A DNA stretch of 64,000 bases, taken from assembly GCF_004137355.1 (NCBI RefSeq), contig NZ_SDVB01000238.1:186001-250000 (forward strand), in the 5' to 3' direction. Both the position numbers and the translations under genes were made by a program. The notes beneath the pieces were generated by a model. That model saw only the letters and a program-made list of their open reading frames with translations. It did not search any database and had not been told where the DNA came from. The DNA is from Ciceribacter ferrooxidans. GTDB taxonomy: Bacteria; Pseudomonadota; Alphaproteobacteria; Rhizobiales; Rhizobiaceae. Of this stretch, positions 61,108-64,000 are shown in pieces; the first letter of the stretch is position 1, and each line of letters opens with the position of its first letter.

Positions 61108-61146
61108 GCGCGGGCCTTCGCTATATTGGCGAAAGGAGACAAAGCG

Positions 61147-61440
61147 ATGCGCCCCTCGGAAGCATTGGAGAAGAACAGGCAGGCGATCCGCGAAGCGACG
61201 AAGCGCTTCAACGCGGCGAACCCGCGTGTCTTCGGCTCGGTTGCCCGCGGGGAGGATCGGCCGGACAGTGATCTCGATATTCTGGTAGACGATCTTCCGG
61301 GCTCTACGTTGTTTACTCTCGGGGGACTACAGTCGGCGCTGGAAGACCTTCTGCAGGGCGTCCCTGTGAATCTCCTTACCCCAGGTGATCTCCCACCGGA
61401 GATCCGATCGCGAGTATTAGCCGAGGCGAGACCGGTATGA
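61147..61440 (+). CDS. MntA-type nucleotidyltransferase antitoxin
   Basis: A 97-aa minimal nucleotidyltransferase. The active-site signature is intact: VFGSVARGEDRPDSDLDILVD (G-S-x-x-R-G then D-x-D). In characterised MntA/HepT pairs the nucleotidyltransferase adds AMP to the HEPN toxin and silences it. ATG 61147 follows AAAGGAG at 61133. The next gene starts with a 4-bp overlap, making a classic two-gene module inserted between glnII and allA. Confidence 0.9.
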   Translation: MRPSEALEKNRQAIREATKRFNAANPRVFGSVARGEDRPDSDLDILVDDLPGSTLFTLGGLQSALEDLLQGVPVNLLTPGDLPPEIRSRVLAEARPV

Positions 61441-61802
61441 ATGCCTCAGAACGCCTGCCGTTACTGCTGCGGGAGATGAGGCAGGCTGCCGGCGAGGCCA
61501 GGCAGATGCTGGGAGACCGGTCGTTCGAAGAGTTCGAGCGTGATCTGGTGCTGCAGCGGGCCATCGGCATGATCCTGCTCATCGTCGCGGAAGCCGCAAG
61601 CCAGGTGACAGCGAAGGCTCCCGAATTTGTCGCCGAGCACCCGGATATACCCTGGACGGCTATGCGCGGTATGAGAAACCGCATGGCGCACGGTTATCTT
61701 TCGGTCAATCTACGTGTGGTATACGAGGCCGCTCTCGTCGAGGCGCCGGCTTTGGCCGCGACGCTGGACGGCATTCTCAACCGATCCGCGCAAGGGGAAT
61801 AG
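61437..61802 (+). CDS. HepT-type HEPN ribonuclease toxin (DUF86)
   Basis: A 121-aa helical HEPN protein. The ribonuclease motif R-x4-H-x-Y is intact in [16 protein letters not shown]. Upstream helices read [24 protein letters not shown] and [10 protein letters not shown]. It overlaps the MntA-type gene by 4 bp. The pair is expected to act as a toxin-antitoxin system that cleaves RNA under stress or phage attack. The allA gene starts 2 bp after its stop (TTG). Confidence 0.92.
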   Translation: MNASERLPLLLREMRQAAGEARQMLGDRSFEEFERDLVLQRAIGMILLIVAEAASQVTAKAPEFVAEHPDIPWTAMRGMRNRMAHGYLSVNLRVVYEAALVEAPALAATLDGILNRSAQGE

Positions 61803-61804
61803 GA

Positions 61805-62305
61805 TTGTCTCAGGCCCTCACGGTCCAGCCTCTCACTGCCGAAGCCTTCGCGCCCTTCGGTGAGGTGATCGAGGCCGATCCCTCGACCATGCGTCTCATC
61901 AACGGCGGCACGACGGAACGCTTCCACGCACTGTTTTCGCCGGACGTCGCGGGCGAGGGTGCACGGGTGATCGTCAACATCTTCCGTGGGCAGCCGCGCG
62001 CCTTCCCTTACGAAATCGGCATGATGGAGCGTCATCCCCTCGGCAGCCAGAGCTTTTCTCCGCTTTCCGGACGGCCCTTTCTCGTCGCCGTTTCATCCGA
62101 CGAGGATGGAAGGCCGGGGTGCCCGCAGGTTTTTCTCGCGCGGCCGGACCAGGGCGTCAACTATCGCCGCAATGTGTGGCACCATCCACTGATCGCCGTG
62201 GGAGCCGTGAGCGATTTTCTCGTCGTCGACCGCGACGGGCCCGGCAACAATCTGCAAGAATACTTCTTCGATACCCCGTTCACGATTCTGGAGCCGCATT
62301 TATGA
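61805..62305 (+). CDS. allA: Ureidoglycolate lyase
   Basis: A 166-aa AllA-family protein starting with TTG at 61805. Motifs: [77 protein letters not shown]. It converts ureidoglycolate to glyoxylate and urea, completing the ureide pathway after allantoicase. Its stop overlaps the uraH start (ATGA). It follows the HEPN toxin gene by 2 bp, so the toxin-antitoxin pair is transcriptionally joined to metabolic genes. Confidence 0.95.
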   Translation: MSQALTVQPLTAEAFAPFGEVIEADPSTMRLINGGTTERFHALFSPDVAGEGARVIVNIFRGQPRAFPYEIGMMERHPLGSQSFSPLSGRPFLVAVSSDEDGRPGCPQVFLARPDQGVNYRRNVWHHPLIAVGAVSDFLVVDRDGPGNNLQEYFFDTPFTILEPHL

Positions 62306-62658
62306 CTGGTCTCACCACCCATGTTCTCGACACCGCGCTTGGAAAGCCTGCCGAGGGCATGAAGATCCAGTTGCTTCGCATGAACGGCGAGGAGGCGGAG
62401 ATCATCTGTACCGTGTTCACGAATGCGGACGGACGCATCGACGGAGGTGCGATCCTTTCCGGCGAGGATTTCAAGGTTGGCCAGTATGAACTGCTCTTCC
62501 ATGCCGGCGACTATCTGCACGGACAGGGCGCGCCGCTGACGGTTCCCCCCTTCCTCGACGTGATACCGATCCGGTTCGGCGTCTGCGATCCGCAGGCGCA
62601 CTACCATGTCCCGCTCCTCCTTTCGCCCTACGGATATTCGACCTACCGGGGCAGCTGA
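62302..62658 (+). CDS. uraH: 5-hydroxyisourate hydrolase
   Basis: A 118-aa transthyretin-like enzyme. The family features are [17 protein letters not shown] (start), [28 protein letters not shown] (end); the C-terminal YRGS marks HIU hydrolase rather than transthyretin. It hydrolyses 5-hydroxyisourate to OHCU, the substrate of the uraD product. ATG 62302 overlaps the allA stop by 4 bp. A urate oxidase gene is not seen in the window. Confidence 0.96.
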   Translation: MTGLTTHVLDTALGKPAEGMKIQLLRMNGEEAEIICTVFTNADGRIDGGAILSGEDFKVGQYELLFHAGDYLHGQGAPLTVPPFLDVIPIRFGVCDPQAHYHVPLLLSPYGYSTYRGS

Positions 62659-62661
62659 GCG

Positions 62662-63402
62662 ATGATCTTCGCCGTGATCGCCGACATCCACGGCAATCAT
62701 CTCGCCCTCGAGGCGGTGCTGGAGGATATCCGCCGGCTCGGTATCGACGCGATCGTCAATCTCGGCGATTGCTTTTCCGGACCTCTGGAGGCCGGGAAAA
62801 CGGCAGAAGTCCTGCTCGGACTGGGTCTTCCGACCGTGCGCGGCAACCATGACCGCTACCTCGTCGAGCAGTCGGTGGAGGCGATGGGACCGTCGGACGC
62901 TCACGCTTTCCGGCAGCTCGACGAGCGCGGTCGGGACTGGATCAGGGACTTGCCGTTCGACATGGTCTGGCGGGACGAGGTCTATCTCTGTCACGCGACG
63001 CCGAAGGACGACAGCACGTACTGGCTGGAGACGGTTACGTCCGAAGGGCACGTCGTGTCGCGTCCGGCTACCGAAATCGAAGCGTGGGCGGCGGGCGTTT
63101 CACAGCCGCTCATTCTCTGCGGCCACACCCATCTGCCCCGCACCGTGCGCCTTTCGGACGGGCGCCTCGTCGTCAATCCCGGCAGCATCGGCTGCCCGGC
63201 CTATACCGACGATCGGCCCTATCCGCACAAGGTCGAGGCCCGCAACGTGCATGCCTGTTACGCCGTCTGCGAGAAGCGCGGCGATGCCTGGGCGGTTGCG
63301 TTCCGGCAGGTGCCCTACGATCACATGGCGATGGCGGAGCTCGCCGCCGCGAATGGACGGCCGGACTGGGCGAGCGCTCTCGCCACGGGCTTCATCCGGT
63401 AG
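62662..63402 (+). CDS. Metallophosphoesterase (YfcE/calcineurin-like)
   Basis: A 246-aa phosphoesterase. The five metal-binding motifs of the family are visible: ADIHGNH, NLGDCFSGP, RGNHDRYL, CHATP and CGHTHLPR. It starts 3 bp after the uraH stop, so it is likely in the same transcript. It probably acts on nucleotides or cyclic nucleotides; a link to purine breakdown is only inferred. Confidence 0.92.
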   Translation: MIFAVIADIHGNHLALEAVLEDIRRLGIDAIVNLGDCFSGPLEAGKTAEVLLGLGLPTVRGNHDRYLVEQSVEAMGPSDAHAFRQLDERGRDWIRDLPFDMVWRDEVYLCHATPKDDSTYWLETVTSEGHVVSRPATEIEAWAAGVSQPLILCGHTHLPRTVRLSDGRLVVNPGSIGCPAYTDDRPYPHKVEARNVHACYAVCEKRGDAWAVAFRQVPYDHMAMAELAAANGRPDWASALATGFIR

Positions 63403-63432
63403 CAGGAAGAGCGCGGTCTACGGCGCTTCCCC

Positions 63433-63873
63433 TCAGAAGTGTTCACCCGAGCGGAACGGGCCGACGCGGATGCCGGCGGCGACGAGGTAGGCCGTCGACC
63501 AACCGATCAGCAGAAAGCCGCACACCCCTTCCAGAGCCGTGAGCATGCGCCAGTCGGAATGGGCGACGATGTCGCCGTAGCCGACGGTGGCGAAGGTAAT
63601 CGTCGAAAAATAGAGTGCTGTCGGAAAGTCGGACATGATTCCTAACAGTTCGTAGCAGAGCGCCCACAGCCAGACCTCACAGGTCAGGACCGCGAAGACG
63701 CCGATGACGACGCTGTTCATCGCGATCATGTGGCTGCGGTGACCATGCAGTCTCCAGCGATCGGTGATCCAGCCCATGGCGTGGGTCACCCAGATCAATC
63801 CGAAACTGTGGATGACCACGTTCAGGGAGATCATCACGGTTCCGACGAAGAGGTTCAGCATCAGCCAGGCCAT
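63433..63873 (-). CDS. Potassium-channel-like protein with a TVGYGD selectivity filter
   Basis: A 146-aa membrane protein. Helices are near residues 1-28, 48-75 and 115-135, and the selectivity filter sequence FATVGYGDIV lies between the last two. A two-transmembrane pore is typical of small ion channels; the extra N-terminal helix is common in the rhizobial form. No cytoplasmic RCK domain is present. The gene ends 30 bp after the metallophosphoesterase gene, convergently. Confidence 0.9.
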   Translation of the reverse strand: MAWLMLNLFVGTVMISLNVVIHSFGLIWVTHAMGWITDRWRLHGHRSHMIAMNSVVIGVFAVLTCEVWLWALCYELLGIMSDFPTALYFSTITFATVGYGDIVAHSDWRMLTALEGVCGFLLIGWSTAYLVAAGIRVGPFRSGEHF

Positions 63874-63894
63874 GATTGATCTCCAGGGGATGGT

Positions 63895-64000
63895 TCAGGC
63901 TGGCGACAGCGACTGTTTCATCGGTCTGCCAGCCACATAGGCCTCGACGACGGAGCGGTCGTCGCCGAGCGTTTGCAGGAGGAACAGTTCTTCCGTGACC
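63895..64000 (-). CDS. guaD: Guanine deaminase, C-terminal end (truncated by the window edge)
   Basis: The minus-strand frame running in from the right edge gives 34 residues before the stop at 63895-63897: VTEELFLLQTLGDDRSVVEAYVAGR, then a short tail. This matches the C-terminal end of the GuaD amidohydrolases that turn guanine to xanthine and ammonia. It fits the purine-degradation context. The identification rests on a short segment. Confidence 0.7.
   Translation of the reverse strand, partial: VTEELFLLQTLGDDRSVVEAYVAGRPMKQSLSPA

Overview
The window is about 64 kb of GC-rich chromosome or chromid DNA from a rhizobial alphaproteobacterium (Rhizobiaceae; Shinella, Ensifer/Sinorhizobium or Rhizobium-like, genus not resolved). 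The evidence is a divergent gstI-glnII pair, an AraC-type PobR beside pobA, a RutR-like regulator, a rhizobial intergenic palindromic repeat, and a generally rhizobial gene set. It is mostly nitrogen-scavenging metabolism with accessory insertions.

Left part (1-9.7 kb): the 3' end of the urease operon (ureC end, ureE, ureF, ureG). It is interrupted by a peroxiredoxin gene with its own terminator and by a small membrane protein gene. A Crp/Fnr regulator follows, with a perfect FNR-type box nearby, then an RND efflux pump and its adaptor.

Pyrimidine part (9.7-26.2 kb): an ABC importer, a cupin, dihydropyrimidinase, N-carbamoyl-beta-alanine amidohydrolase, a RutR-like TetR regulator, and PreA/PreT. 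Two DMT transporters and a CHASE-PAS-GGDEF-EAL protein interrupt it. Two similar palindromes, upstream of the amidohydrolase and of preT, suggest one regulon. Between the amidohydrolase and dihydropyrimidinase genes lies a small cassette of translationally coupled ORFs. It includes a barstar-like protein, and one of its ORFs looks like a chimera of the dihydropyrimidinase 5' end.

Middle part (26-45 kb): pobR/pobA, a DUF2325 operon, truncated haemoglobin, a secreted serine peptidase, and an accessory patch (unknown 231-aa protein, serine recombinase, and a lower-GC two-gene unit next to tRNA-Arg(CCG) whose first gene carries a nucleotidyltransferase signature). These are followed by MarR, quinone oxidoreductase/LysR, the ATP-grasp/alpha-E/transglutaminase triad, a DMT transporter, an SDR, and an RhlE-like helicase.

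Right part (45.6-64 kb): a two-component/PepSY/cytochrome b561 locus, a large hybrid histidine kinase, mnmD and an FAD oxidoreductase with overlapping divergent start codons, and then the ureide pathway. That pathway runs uraH, uraD, puuE, alc, allA and (end only) guaD. Inside it sit gstI-glnII, with NtrC and sigma-54 sites, and a MntA/HepT pair. The allantoicase route releases urea, urease converts it to ammonia, and glutamine synthetase II assimilates the ammonia, so the two ends of the window fit together metabolically.
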